From NCBI GenBank assembly GCA_964016875.1, contig OZ024735.1, positions 12,439,699 through 12,503,698 of the forward strand: DNA of 64,000 nucleotides, in the 5' to 3' direction. Numbering within the stretch: the stretch's first letter is position 1; each line of letters starts with the position of its first letter. The notes under the pieces are model-generated. The model was given only the letters and a program-made list of their open reading frames with translations. It was not told the DNA's origin and made no database searches. This document shows, in pieces, positions 10,997 to 21,020 of this stretch. The DNA comes from Fallopia convolvulus. Its lineage: Eukaryota > Streptophyta > Magnoliopsida > Caryophyllales > Polygonaceae. The position numbers and the translations under genes were made by a program.

Positions 10997-11250
10997 ATTT
11001 TGGTTCAAATGAAACGAACGTTTATGCTGAAATGAATACACTTTTTATAATTAGTAGTGCACTTTTCCTATTTTTTCGTTCTTTTTAATACACTTTTCAT
11101 ACTTTTTGTAGTGCACTTTTTCGTAGTGCATTTTTTGTATTTTTTAATGTACTTTTGTATGAAAAGTGCACTACTAATTAGGAAAAGTGCATTCGTTTCA
11201 CGTTTTAGGATAAGAGTTTATTTCATTTGAACCAAACTCTCCAAAACAAA
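10997..11250. repeat. Foldback (long imperfect inverted repeat), MITE-like
   Basis: The left arm TTTGGTTCAAATGAAACGAA through AATTAGTAGTGCACTTTT (about 11000-11068) is mirrored by the right arm (about 11160-11250) as its reverse complement. The terminal word is GGTTCAAATGAAA. The centre holds several TAGTGCACTTTTT repeats. No target duplication was resolved, so superfamily is unassigned. Confidence 0.6.
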
Positions 11251-11279
11251 GTGTCCGGATTTAATCTGGTTTATGATAA

Positions 11280-12162
11280 CTAGTTGTACTCGTCGTACTA
11301 TTTACGACTACGATTCAGTATTTTATGGATATTATAAATAGAATATTAATAAATATAAAATATAATATAAGTAATTTATTGTTCATGGAATGTATAACTA
11401 TTTTAATCAATATAAATGATTAATTTTAATGTTGAGAATGAAGATATATTATTATGATAAAATAATTACGTTTTTATTTTTTTCTTGATGATATTTCATA
11501 GATATTTAATTAAAAAAGAAGATAAAATATGAATAAAAAATTATATATTCAAATATGGAAGAGATAAGAATTAAAAAAATAATAGTTAACTTAATAAATA
11601 AGGTATAATAAAATTTGAAAGATAAATATATTTTATTTATATAAAATATTTAAAATTTAAAATTTAATTTAAGATGGGACCAAACTCATTTTGTGGCTCG
11701 ATAAAGTAAAGATTAGACAAAATTACATATTTTATTGTTCATATATGATTACTATCCACGTACGTAAATTTAGAGATTATCAAATATTTCAATATATCTA
11801 TTACATATTTTATTGTCTATTTTTATTAATTTTAAAAATTTTAAATAATTATATTTAATTTTTTATTATAAGAGAAAATTAATATATATCTATACATAAA
11901 TTCATCAAAAGATATATGTTAAAAGATTTATATTTATTTTAAAATATTTTATCTTTAACTTTAAATACTTATATAAGGAAGCTTTCAAAAGATATTGTTA
12001 TACTAAATAGATATTTGTTTGATGTTACAGATAAATTTAAATAGTTAAAAAAGAATTTAATTGAAAGAAGTTATAGTAATCGAAATAAAATTTAATTTTT
12101 GAAATATGAGGTGAGGCCAGAATCGTTATGGCGGTTCAAAAAGGTACAGGTTTAATATATAG
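11280..12162 (-). mobile_element. Non-autonomous Helitron, first of a tandem pair
   Basis: Read on the minus strand, the 3' end is CTAG (plus 11280-11283) followed by a T. A short hairpin (ACGAC...GTCGT arms) lies about 10 nt inside, which is the Helitron 3' signature. The 5' end reads CTATATATTAAACC, close to the usual TCTATA-TATTAAA start but lacking the first T. There are no long ORFs, so it carries no Rep/helicase. It is joined directly to the next copy at 12163, and both share blocks such as AAACTCATTTTGTGGCTCGA. Confidence 0.65.
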
Positions 12163-13350
12163 CTAGTTATACTCGTCGTGCCATACACGACTATGGTTTG
12201 GTACTTATAGATATAAAAACAATATATTATAAAAATTAATGTAAGTAATTTATTGCATGTACAATGTACAAATTTTTTATGTTTTGAAATCAAATAAAAA
12301 AACTAAATATAAATTATTAAGTTTATTTTTGAGAATAAAAAAGATTATTAAGGTAAAATAATATACATTTCTCCTTTTTCTTTATGATACTTCATAGATA
12401 TTTAATTTAAAAAAAAGATAACATATGAATAAAAAAATATTTATATATTAGAATATGGAAGAGATAAGATTTAGATAAAATAATAATTAAAATATGAAAT
12501 AAAATATGAAATAAATATAAAAATAATTTATTTATAGAAAAAATTTAAAAATAATTTATTTTCATTTAAGGTGGGGACAAAACTCATTTTGTGGCTCGAT
12601 AAAGTAAAGATTAGATAAGATTAAATATTACTCCCTCCGATTCAAATTAATTGTCGTTTTAGCACTTCAAATTTGATCCATTTTATATGTCGTTTTAGGT
12701 TTTCTAGGCAATTGATTAGAAGTGAGTTATGAGAATTGTTATTGGAATGTGTTTTTATTAATTAATGTTATTCATTCATTGGTTGAAAAAAGGTGATGAG
12801 TGGTAAAATTTATAAAATATTTACCTTTTTGAGTTTAGTTAATGTTTTTCTTAATTCTTGTGTCCAAAGCTAAAACGATAATTATTTTGGATCGGAGGGA
12901 GTTGATTCTTATAACTTTCTATGTACCTTAACTTAGAGGTTATCAAATATTTCAATATATCTTTTAATTATTATATTACCTATTTTTATTATTTTTAAAC
13001 ATTATAATTATTCATCATTATTTTTTATTATAAAATAAATAATATATATACTATAAATAAATTCGTGAAAAGATATCATGCTAAAAGATAAAAGATATTT
13101 ATACTTATTTTAAAATATTTTAAATTTATTATCTTTAATTTTAAATATTTGTATAAGGAAGTTTTCAAAAGATATTGTTATACTAATAGATATTTGTTTA
13201 ATGTTAATGATAGATTTAAATAGTTAAAGAAGAATTTAATAGGAAAAAAGTTAAAATATTAGGAATAATAAATTAATTTTGTAAATATAAGGTGGGGCTA
13301 GAATTGTTCTGGTGGCTCAAAAAACTACAACTTTAATATATACTTATAGA
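12163..13350 (-). mobile_element. Non-autonomous Helitron, second of a tandem pair
   Basis: The minus-strand 3' end is CTAG at 12163-12166 with the hairpin GTCGTG-TATGG-CACGAC just inside, and the 5' end is TCTATAAGTATATATTAAAG at 13350. The next host base on the plus strand is T (13351), and the base left of the pair is A (11279), fitting insertion between A and T without target duplication. A 271-bp MITE (12631-12901) lies inside. Without it the copy is about 0.9 kb, like its neighbour. Confidence 0.65.
12631..12901. mobile_element. Stowaway-like MITE
   Basis: Terminal inverted repeats start CTCCCTCCGATTCAAATTAA and end ...TTGGATCGGAGGGAG, the classic CTCCCTCC...GGAGGGAG ends of Stowaway (Tc1/mariner) MITEs. 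The preceding dinucleotide is TA and the following is TT, so the TA duplication is imperfect. The sister Helitron unit at about 11725 lacks the insertion, which confirms its limits. Confidence 0.8.
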
Positions 13351-13379
13351 TTTGAATAGTTTATGTAACGATAGAGATT

Positions 13380-13768
13380 TGGTAGATTTCCTTGGATCGA
13401 TTATGGCCTGGAAAGGCTCAATATAATGTTCTAACTTACAAAGTATAGAATAAGATAAGATATGCAATTATATGAAAATAATATACATTAATATTCTATC
13501 CCTAATACTCCCCCTCAAGGTGGAGCATGTGGATCAACAATGCCCAATTTGGACGACAAATATTGAAATTGAGTCCAGCGGACTGATGAGACGTTGAGAT
13601 ATGAGATAAAGACACCTTACCATTAAGAACAAGATCAATAACAAAATGGCAATCAATTTCATTATGCTAAGTCCATTCATGAAAGACGGGATTAGAAGAA
13701 ATATGCAATGCAGTCTGACTGTCACAATAAAGGTGAATGGGAAGTCGATGAGAAATCCCAAGGGAAGC
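13380..13768 (-). pseudogene. Ty1/copia RNase H end, polypurine tract and LTR start (relic)
   Basis: The minus strand encodes LYCDSQTALHISSNPVFHEW (about 13670-13735) and further LSHISTSHQSA, the end of copia RNase H. The tract GAGGGGGAGTATTAGGG (near 13503-13519) and a short AT-rich LTR start follow. The preceding part of the same RNase H is found 7 kb away at 20798-21020: the domain is split by the gypsy element at 13769-20797. Internal stops show the copy was dead or has since decayed. Confidence 0.8.
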
Positions 13769-14742
13769 TGATGAGGGACCATCTAGGCAGCCTCCACCGG
13801 GCGCGCCTACACTCTTTGATGGACCACTCACCCGTGCTCGAGCTAAGAAGCTACAACGCGAGATGAATGCTTTTGTGGGCTACACTATGGCTAAGGAGGC
13901 AGGAGCTTGTATGGAGTCCAAGGCCAGGGCAGTGTGTGTCTTGAGCGCCGACGGATCATCGTACCGAGGCTGCAGCGGCGCGCCCCAACCTCAGCGATGC
14001 GACGCGCCCCGCGATGCAACGGCGCGCAGCGATGCAACGGCGTGCTCGTTCCAGCGCGGCAACGATACGGCGCGCCCCTGAGCGCGCCTGTCCGCGTGTG
14101 TGCGCGCGAGTCCGAGCACGAGCATGCTATCTTTTAGTTTTGCTGGATTTGTTTTATTGGGCCATTTCCATTTTGGGCCTTAGTTATCTTTTAGTTTTAA
14201 TTAGACATTATTTCTATTGTTATTTTGTCAAGACATATAAATAGCTTAGGATGTATTATTTTCAGATTAGACAACTCATTATTGGATTTTCATTCTCATT
14301 GAATAGAGAGAAACGAAGGCTTTGGCTTTCAAAAGTGTGTGTGCTTCGCAGCTTGGTTTGTTTTGGATTGTGTCAATTTCATAGAAGATTGGTGCCTTTC
14401 AACAATCACGAGCCCCTTTCTCGTGCTACAAGGCTTGCTCCTTGTTTGTGTGAGATCGTAAAGGTTGGTTTCATAATCATTCTATTAGGTTCTTGGCTGA
14501 ATCAAGTCAAGGGTTTGATAGTTGTTTTATGAGGTTGTCCTTCTTGTTGTTCTTGAGTCATTTATCTCTTGTCGAGTCCTTTTCCTGTTTTTGTATTTGT
14601 TTCTTGTCTTTTCGATCATTACAAGTCGTGTTCTTCAATTGTTGAGTCTTGTTTCATTTCTATTTCTGATCATTATCTTTGTTTCCTTGTTTTGAGTCGT
14701 GAACGTCGAAGATCGGGCATCAAGCGGCTTATCCCCGCATCA
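13769..14742 (+). repeat. 5' LTR of the young gypsy element
   Basis: Starts TGATGAGGGACC and ends TTATCCCCGCATCA. The first 480 bp encode the C-terminal tail of pol in the 3' copy (reading SRQPPPGAPTLFDGPLTRAR). It contains three GGCGCGCC palindromes (13800, 13977, 14069) and a very GC-rich block to about 14120, in contrast to AT-rich surroundings. Confidence 0.95.
14236..14243 (+). promoter_or_regulatory. Putative TATA box of the gypsy 5' LTR
   Basis: TATAAATA lies in the sequence GACATATAAATAGC, about 500 bp from the LTR end, and is repeated at 20291-20298 in the 3' LTR. The stop codon of the pol frame (TAG) overlaps it. Confidence 0.5.
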
Positions 14743-14745
14743 AAT

Positions 14746-14757
14746 TGGTATCAGAGC
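14746..14757 (+). other. Primer-binding site (tRNA-iMet)
   Basis: TGGTATCAGAGC lies 3 nt after the 5' LTR end, the standard complement of the initiator methionine tRNA 3' end. Confidence 0.95.
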
Positions 14758-15518
14758 TTCGTTATAGACGTTCTTCTTGTGTTCGAGTCGATTCACCATT
14801 AGAGTCTACAAAAATACCAAAAAGAGAAGTAGCGTCTTCAAGGATCCGATCAGGTTTGATTAATCTCAATCTCTTTAATTAAACTTGAAAGTACTAACCA
14901 GTTTGTTGCTTGCTGAAGTGGTTTGTTTCGCCCCAGCCAAACACGCCCTAAGCCAAGTAACCGTCACCACCCATTTGTCTCGAAACCACCACGCCCACCA
15001 CCTCCATTAAAGTTCAGTTCCACTCTCTCAAAATACCAGCCACGTTCTATTAATTATAGGAGTAGTTGATTTATTTAAAGTCAAAATTCAGCTCCTATCC
15101 AATCTCCTAACTTTAAGGGAGATCCAAGCCAATCCCTTCTCAGCCACGTTTCTATTAAGTTAGTAGGAGTTGTTTAATTAAAATTAAATCATTTTCAACC
15201 CACTCCTACTCAGCCTCCTAAAAATCAGGTTGACTTTCAAAGCTGAGCAACAAACTCATTTTCAGCCATAAAACCCACACCCGCCTCCTACTTTGTAGCA
15301 GATTCACCCCAACTCCTATCCCCACCTCTCTCCAACGCCCAAGTCATCCATATCCCTATTTTTCAGCCTTGAGACTCTTTCCACCAGCCAAGTTCAAACG
15401 TCCACTTCTATTTCATATCTTGCACATATAGTCTGCACTTTGCATTAGCATTTTATTTTGCATTTATTCGGTGAATTATTTCTGATCAAAAAAAAAATTC
15501 AAAAAAAAAAAAAAAAGA

Positions 15519-15552
<34 letters not shown>

Positions 15553-16129
15553 AAAGAAGCAAAAAAATCAGAAATCAGATTTCATTTCCTCTCTTCTTTA
15601 ATTCATATCATAGTATAGCATTCATTTATTACATATTTGTAATTATTTCAACAAGTGCAAGAGTCTCCTTCATCTCGTCTCTTCTTCTTCTGGACGCCGT
15701 TGGAGTACACCTCGAACCTTCACAAAAGAGCCACCCCACGCCCCACCTAACAAACCACTCCAAGTGCACTCTTGGTTAAGGAAATCAAGGTGAGACAGGC
15801 TTAATCAAGGTTTGATCTAACTCTTTGTTTGACAATTTTCTCTTTCTCAATTCTGGTTTTGTTTATAATCGAGTCTTCTTCTCATTTTCACTACTTCCTG
15901 TTTCTGTTTTCACTCGAGTCTTCATTTGTTTAAATCCTCTTTCCTCCAACCTTCTCTTCTCGTGTTTGATTGATCTACTAAACTTCAACTTGATTTTGAT
16001 CATTTCAAAGCAGATTGCAACAACAAGCTCGATCACACCACCCGAGAGTGAGAGCGAGTGAAACACAAGCGAGGAGTTTATTGATTTGACTAACATTAAC
16101 CATTTGCTTGTAGTGCATTGTGTGTGATC
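14758..16129 (+). other. Untranslated leader of the gypsy element with A-rich tract
   Basis: About 1.37 kb with no convincing ORF. It includes an A-rich tract at 15487-15570 (runs of 9, 16 and about 29 A) and a pyrimidine-rich second half. Some plant centromeric gypsy families have an A-rich leader region, but this alone does not place the element. Confidence 0.7.
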
Positions 16130-19100
16130 ATGTCAGGAGACGAGAGAGGATCCCACCGATCCAGGAGCCCCGACCCGGTTCACCCCGATGTGTTCAACTT
16201 GTTGAGCTCTCTCAACAGCAACATGGCGCGCCTCAATTCTCGCATGGCTGCCTTGGAGGCGCAAACAATTACGACGCCTCAACCGGGGGCCGCACCGAGC
16301 GTCGCGCCAGGTACCGCGCCAACGGCGCACGATCCATCCGCAGCGGCGAATCAGGAGCAAGGGCGCGCTCGTGAGTCCGCGCCTACGTTCCACCCGTCCA
16401 GCATGGATCCGAATTTTGCCTCCACTTCCCATCATCAAAACAGGGAAGATAACTTGAACTCAACTCATTTCCATTCTCCCGGGATTTTTGCTCAAGGGAT
16501 CCCAATTAGCCAATTACCCTCTCCCGCTAGGGAAGGGCGAAATCGTGCTAATGAATTTCATGATTTTCAGGGACATAGGAGAGCTCCGGGCCAAGAAGAC
16601 CATTTCGATGAGTATGACGCCGAAGATGATGAACATTGGGAGCGCTATTCAAGGGGCGAAGACAGAGATAGGCGTCCAAGGCGGCCTAGAGAGCCCGAGC
16701 AAGATGGAGTAGGAAAAATCAAAGTGAAGATCCCAGCCTTTGAAGGCAAGTGTGATCCGGACGTCTACATGGAGTGGGAGACGAAAATTGAACAAATATG
16801 GAATTGACATAACTTTGCCGAGCATAAAAAGGTACAACTCGCCACCCTTGAATTTTCCGGTTATGCACTAATCTGGTGGGATAATCTAGTAAAGGAAAGG
16901 AGAAGAGCTCTTGACGCACCAATAGGAACTTGGGAGCAAATGAAGGCCCTCATGAGGAGGCGTTTCATTCCCCAACATTATGCACGTGAGCTGCGTCAAA
17001 GATTGGAGAATCTCAAGCAAGGTTCAATGAGTGCCGAGGAAACTTACAATGCCATGCAAGTGGCAATGGTAAGGGCCAATGTGGATGAGGATGAAGAATC
17101 CACAATGGCACGTTTCCTTCGAGTTTTACATCCTTCTTTAGCTAATGAGGTCGATTTATATCCATATACTACTATGACTGGTTTGTTACATTTAGCTATG
17201 AAGGTTGAGAAAAAGAACAAGGCACGGATTCTAGGAGGCCGAGGCACGAGTAACCAGCCCAACTCATGGAGGAACAACCGTGGCCAAGCCATGTCTTATG
17301 GAAAGGAAGGCGCGCCTACAAAGGAACGAGGAAGCACCACCGGCGCCTATGGAGATCAAGCTGGCCGAACCAAGCCTTCCGCGGGCACCGCGCCATCCTA
17401 CAACAAGGGCCCCAATAGTGGAGCTTCGGCAGCTCCTAAGGGCAGTACCTCTAACCCTTCCTCTAGAGCTAGGGATATTGTGTGTTTTAAGTGCCAAGGA
17501 AGAGGGCACATGATGAAAGATTGCCCTAACAAGAAAACACTTTTAATCAATCATTTAGGCCAATATGAATCTGAGGAAGAAATTGATGATGTGCATGAAA
17601 ATGAGCCTAATAATGATGATTTGCATGATGATGAGGATGAGATAGAGTATGAATCAGGGGAGTCTTTAATTGCTAGACGTAACATGCATATAAAACCAGC
17701 CCCTTGTGAAGATAATCAACGTGAAAATCTATTTCATACTCGATGTTTAATTAAGGGTAAGGTTTGCAACATGATAATAGATAGTGGAAGTTGCTGTAAC
17801 ATTGCTAGTCTTGAAATGGTACAAAAACTGCAATTATCTATGACTCAACACCCTAGACCTTATAAATTGCATTGGATGAACGATTGTGGAGAACTTAAAG
17901 TGAACAAGCAAGCGCATGTTTCTATTAAATTAGGGCATTACGAGGATGTTGTTCTTTGTGATGTTGTTCCTATGCAGGCTTGTCACATTTTATTAGGTCG
18001 TCCATGGCAATATGATAGGAAGGTCACGCATGATGGATTCACCAACCGGAACACCTTCACCTACAATGGCCAAACCATAGTGCTCAAACCCATGACGCCT
18101 ATGCAGGTGGTCGAGGAGTTTGACAAAAAGAAGGTAAGTAAGGTAAGTGGAGAAGGTGAGGGAAAGAAGGGGACAACTCGGGGTAAGACGAGCTCACCTA
18201 ACAATCTCCCACCTTCCAGCGCGCTTTTGGCTTCCAAGCGGGAGTTAGGGACCGAGTATTTGGATGGGCAAACAACACTCATGCTCTTGTGCAAGGAGCT
18301 GAGTTTGTTGAATGAGGAACTTAGAGCCTCTTTGTCCCCACAAATTTTGGGGCTCATTGGGGAATACAATGACGTATTTCCCGATGAGATACCGGCTGGC
18401 TTACCTCCAATTAGAGGAATCGAGCATCAAATTGATCTCATTCCCGGAGCATCTTTGCCTAATAGGCCAGCCTATCGTATGAACCCCAAGGAGACTCAAG
18501 AAGTCCAATCCCAAGTCCAAGAGTTATTGGATAAGGGATACATTAGGGAAAGTTTAAGCCCTTGTGCTGTACCGGTGTTGCTAGTGCCTAAGAAAGACAA
18601 CACATGGCGTATGTGTGTCGATTGTAGGGCTATTAACAACATAACGGTAAAGTATAGGCACCCCATCCCTCGTCTAGACGACATGCTAGATGAATTGCAT
18701 GGAGCCACTATCTTTTCAAAGATAGATTTAAAAAGTGGCTACCATCAAATAAGGATGAAGGAGGGGGACGAATGGAAAACAACCTTCAAGACCAAGTTTG
18801 GTGTCTATGAATGGCTTGTTATGCCATTCGGGCTTACAAACGCCCCAAGTACTTTCATGCGTCTAATGAATCATGTGCTTAGAAACTTCATAGGGAAATT
18901 TGTTGTTGTTTATTTTGATGATATTCTGATCTATAGCAAATCCCTAGAAACGCATGAAGATCATTTGAGGGAAGTACTCTCTACACTTAGATTAGAGCAC
19001 TTGTATGCAAATTTGAAGAAATGTGAATTGTGCACTAATCATGTCACTTTTCTTGGGTTTGTAGTGAGCTCCAAAGGATTACAAGTAGACGAAGCCAAGA

Positions 19101-20299
19101 TAAAGGCGATTCAAGAGTGGCCAACGCCTACCTCCATTGGCCAAGTCAGGAGCTTCCACGGCCTCGCCAGCTTCTATCGGAGATTTGTGAGGGATTTTAG
19201 CACCATTGCTGCTCCCTTGACCGAAATCACTAAGAAGAGGAGTGAGTTCAAGTGGGAGAAGGCACAAGAGAGGGCATTCAACGCCCTAAAGGACAGATTG
19301 ACGCATGCCCCATTGTTGGCCTTGCCCGACTTCACTCGGCCCTTCGAAGTGGAGTGTGATGCGAGTGGCATTGGAATTGGAGGCGTTCTCATGCAAGAAG
19401 ATCTTACCCCATTTCCAATGAGGGAGCATGAAAGTTTTGATGCAGGAAAGCACGTTGAATTTATTAAGGAGCTGCATGCTCGAACCAAGACTCGGTTGGA
19501 GCAAAAGGCCGAGTACAATGCTAGGCGCGCCAACCATGGGCGGCGCCGCGTGATTTTCCAGCCCGGCGATTTGGTATGGGCGCATCTAAGGAAGGAGCGG
19601 TTTCCGGAGCTAAGGAAGAACAAACTGTCTCCAAGAGGCGATGGGCCTTTCAAGGTGCTTCAACGGATTGGAGACAATGCTTACAAGTTAGAGCTGCCCG
19701 GGGATTATGGTGTGAGCGCCACCTTCAATGTCGCTGATCTTATGCCGTACTTAGCCGTGGATGAAGAGTTGGATTCGGGGTCGAATCCTTTCCAAGAAGG
19801 GGAGGTTGATGAGGGACCATCTAGGCAGCCTCCACCGGGCGCGCCTACACTCTTTGATGGACCACTCACCCGTGCTCGAGCTAAGAAGCTACAACGCGAG
19901 ATGAATGCTTTTGTGGGCTACACTATGGCTAAGGAGGCAGGAGCTTGTATGGAGTCCAAGGCCAGGACAGTGTGTGTCTTGAGCGCCGACGGATCATCGT
20001 ACCGAGGCTGCAGCGGCGCGCCCCAACCTCAGCGATGCGACGCGCCCCGCGATGCGACGCGCCCCGCGATGCAACGGCGCGCAGCGATGCAACGGCGTGC
20101 TCGTTCCAGCGCGGCAACGATACGGCGCGCCCCTGAGCGCGCCTGTCCGCGTGTGTGCGCGCGAGTCCGAGCACGAGCATGCTATCTTTTAGTTTTGCTG
20201 GATTTGTTTTATTGGGCCATTTCCATTTTGGGCCTTAGTTATCTTTTAGTTTTAATTAGACATTATTTCTATTGTTATTTTGTCAAGACATATAAATAG
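16130..20299 (+). pseudogene. Gypsy gag-pol with internal TGA and in-frame loss of integrase core
   Basis: One frame runs from ATG 16130 (MSGDERGSHRSRSPDP; an upstream in-frame ATG is at 16118) to TAG at 20297, broken only by TGA at 16805-16807 inside gag. Order: gag core across the TGA; CCHC knuckle CFKCQGRGHMMKDC (about 17480-17525); protease with DSGS (about 17780) and ILLGRPW; reverse transcriptase with RMCVDCRAINNITVKYRHP and catalytic YFDD (about 18910); start of RNase H (FEVECDASGIGIGGVLMQE). At about 19400 it jumps in frame to the integrase C-terminal region (GDLVWAHLRKERFPELRKNK). The rest of RNase H and the whole integrase zinc finger and DDE core are missing. The last 160 codons are encoded in the 3' LTR. 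Confidence 0.9.
19771..19806 (+). promoter_or_regulatory. Hairpin plus polypurine tract of the gypsy element
   Basis: GGATTCG (19771-19777) pairs with CGAATCC (19782-19788) around a GGGT loop inside the pol coding sequence. The purine tract AAGAAGGGGAGGT follows and abuts the 3' LTR at 19807. Confidence 0.7.
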
Positions 20300-20797
20300 C
20301 TTAGGATGTTTTATTTTCAGATTAGACAACTCATTATTGGATTTTCATGCTCATTGAATAGAGAGAAACGAAGGCTTTGGCTTTCAAAAGTGTGTGTGCT
20401 TCGCAGCTTGGTTTGTTTTGGATTGTGTCAATTTCATAGAAGATTGGTGCCTTTCAACAATCACGAGCCCCTTTCTCGTGCTACAAGGCTTGCTCCTTGT
20501 TTGTGTGAGATCGTAAAGGTTGGTTTCATAATCATTCTATTAGGTTCTTGGCTGAATCAAGTCAAGGGTTTGATAGTTGTTTTATGAGGTTGTCCTTCTT
20601 GTTGTTCTTGAGTCATTTATCTCTTGTCGAGTCCTTTTCTTGTTTTTGTATTTGTTTCTTGTCTTTTCGATCATTACAAGTCGTGTTCTTCAATTGTTGA
20701 GTCTTGTTTCATTTCTATTTCTGATCATTATCTTTGTTTCCTTGTTTTGAGTCGTGAACGTCGAAGATCGGGCATCAAGCGGCTTATCCCCGCATCA
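19807..20797 (+). repeat. 3' LTR of the young gypsy element
   Basis: Nearly identical to the 5' LTR. The 17-bp length difference is one extra GCGATGCGACGCGCCCC-type unit near 20040-20070. GGCGCGCC occurs at 19838, 20015 and 20124. It ends CGCATCA directly before the target duplication GAAGC. Confidence 0.95.
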
Positions 20798-21020
20798 GAA
20801 GCAAGCAACTGTTTTAACCAAACAAGATCAAAACAAATAGACACATAGACCGATACCCGGCTTCAGCAGAAGAGCGAGAAATAATATGTTGTTTTTTGGT
20901 TTTCCAAGAGATCGGGGAACAACCAAGCTTGATAAAATAGCCAGAAACTGAGCGTCTAGTCAATGGGCAAGCAACCCAATCAGAATCACAGAATGTCGGC
21001 CGTCAACCGGAGAGCACTAT
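20798..21020 (-). pseudogene. Ty1/copia RNase H start (relic, other side of the gypsy insertion)
   Basis: The minus strand in shifting frames reads pieces of the copia motif with PLTRRS-SG--, SWKTKKQ and ISRSSAEAEYR (about 20805-20990). The segment joins 13768 once the gypsy element and one copy of GAAGC are removed. It is cut at 21020 by the start of an Athila-like LTR. Confidence 0.75.

Larger units (their letters stand above)
13769..20797 (+). mobile_element. Young non-autonomous Ty3/gypsy element
   Basis: This complete insertion has LTRs 13769-14742 (974 bp) and 19807-20797 (991 bp) and a perfect target duplication GAAGC (13764-13768 and 20798-20802). An initiator-Met primer site follows the 5' LTR, and the internal region encodes gag, protease and reverse transcriptase. 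The LTRs differ by about four substitutions and one 17-bp tandem-repeat expansion, so insertion was recent. It cannot move alone: gag has an internal TGA, and most of RNase H and the integrase core are deleted. Single gag-pol frame, iMet primer and pol reading into the 3' LTR suggest a chromovirus-type lineage (CRM/Reina-like), not resolved further. Confidence 0.93.

Noticed and set aside
10888..11088. 66-codon ORF starting MHREAMGRVLFRADPATRD
   Set aside because: No recognised domain. Its end lies in the foldback arm, and duplicated flanking sequence suggests repeat DNA.
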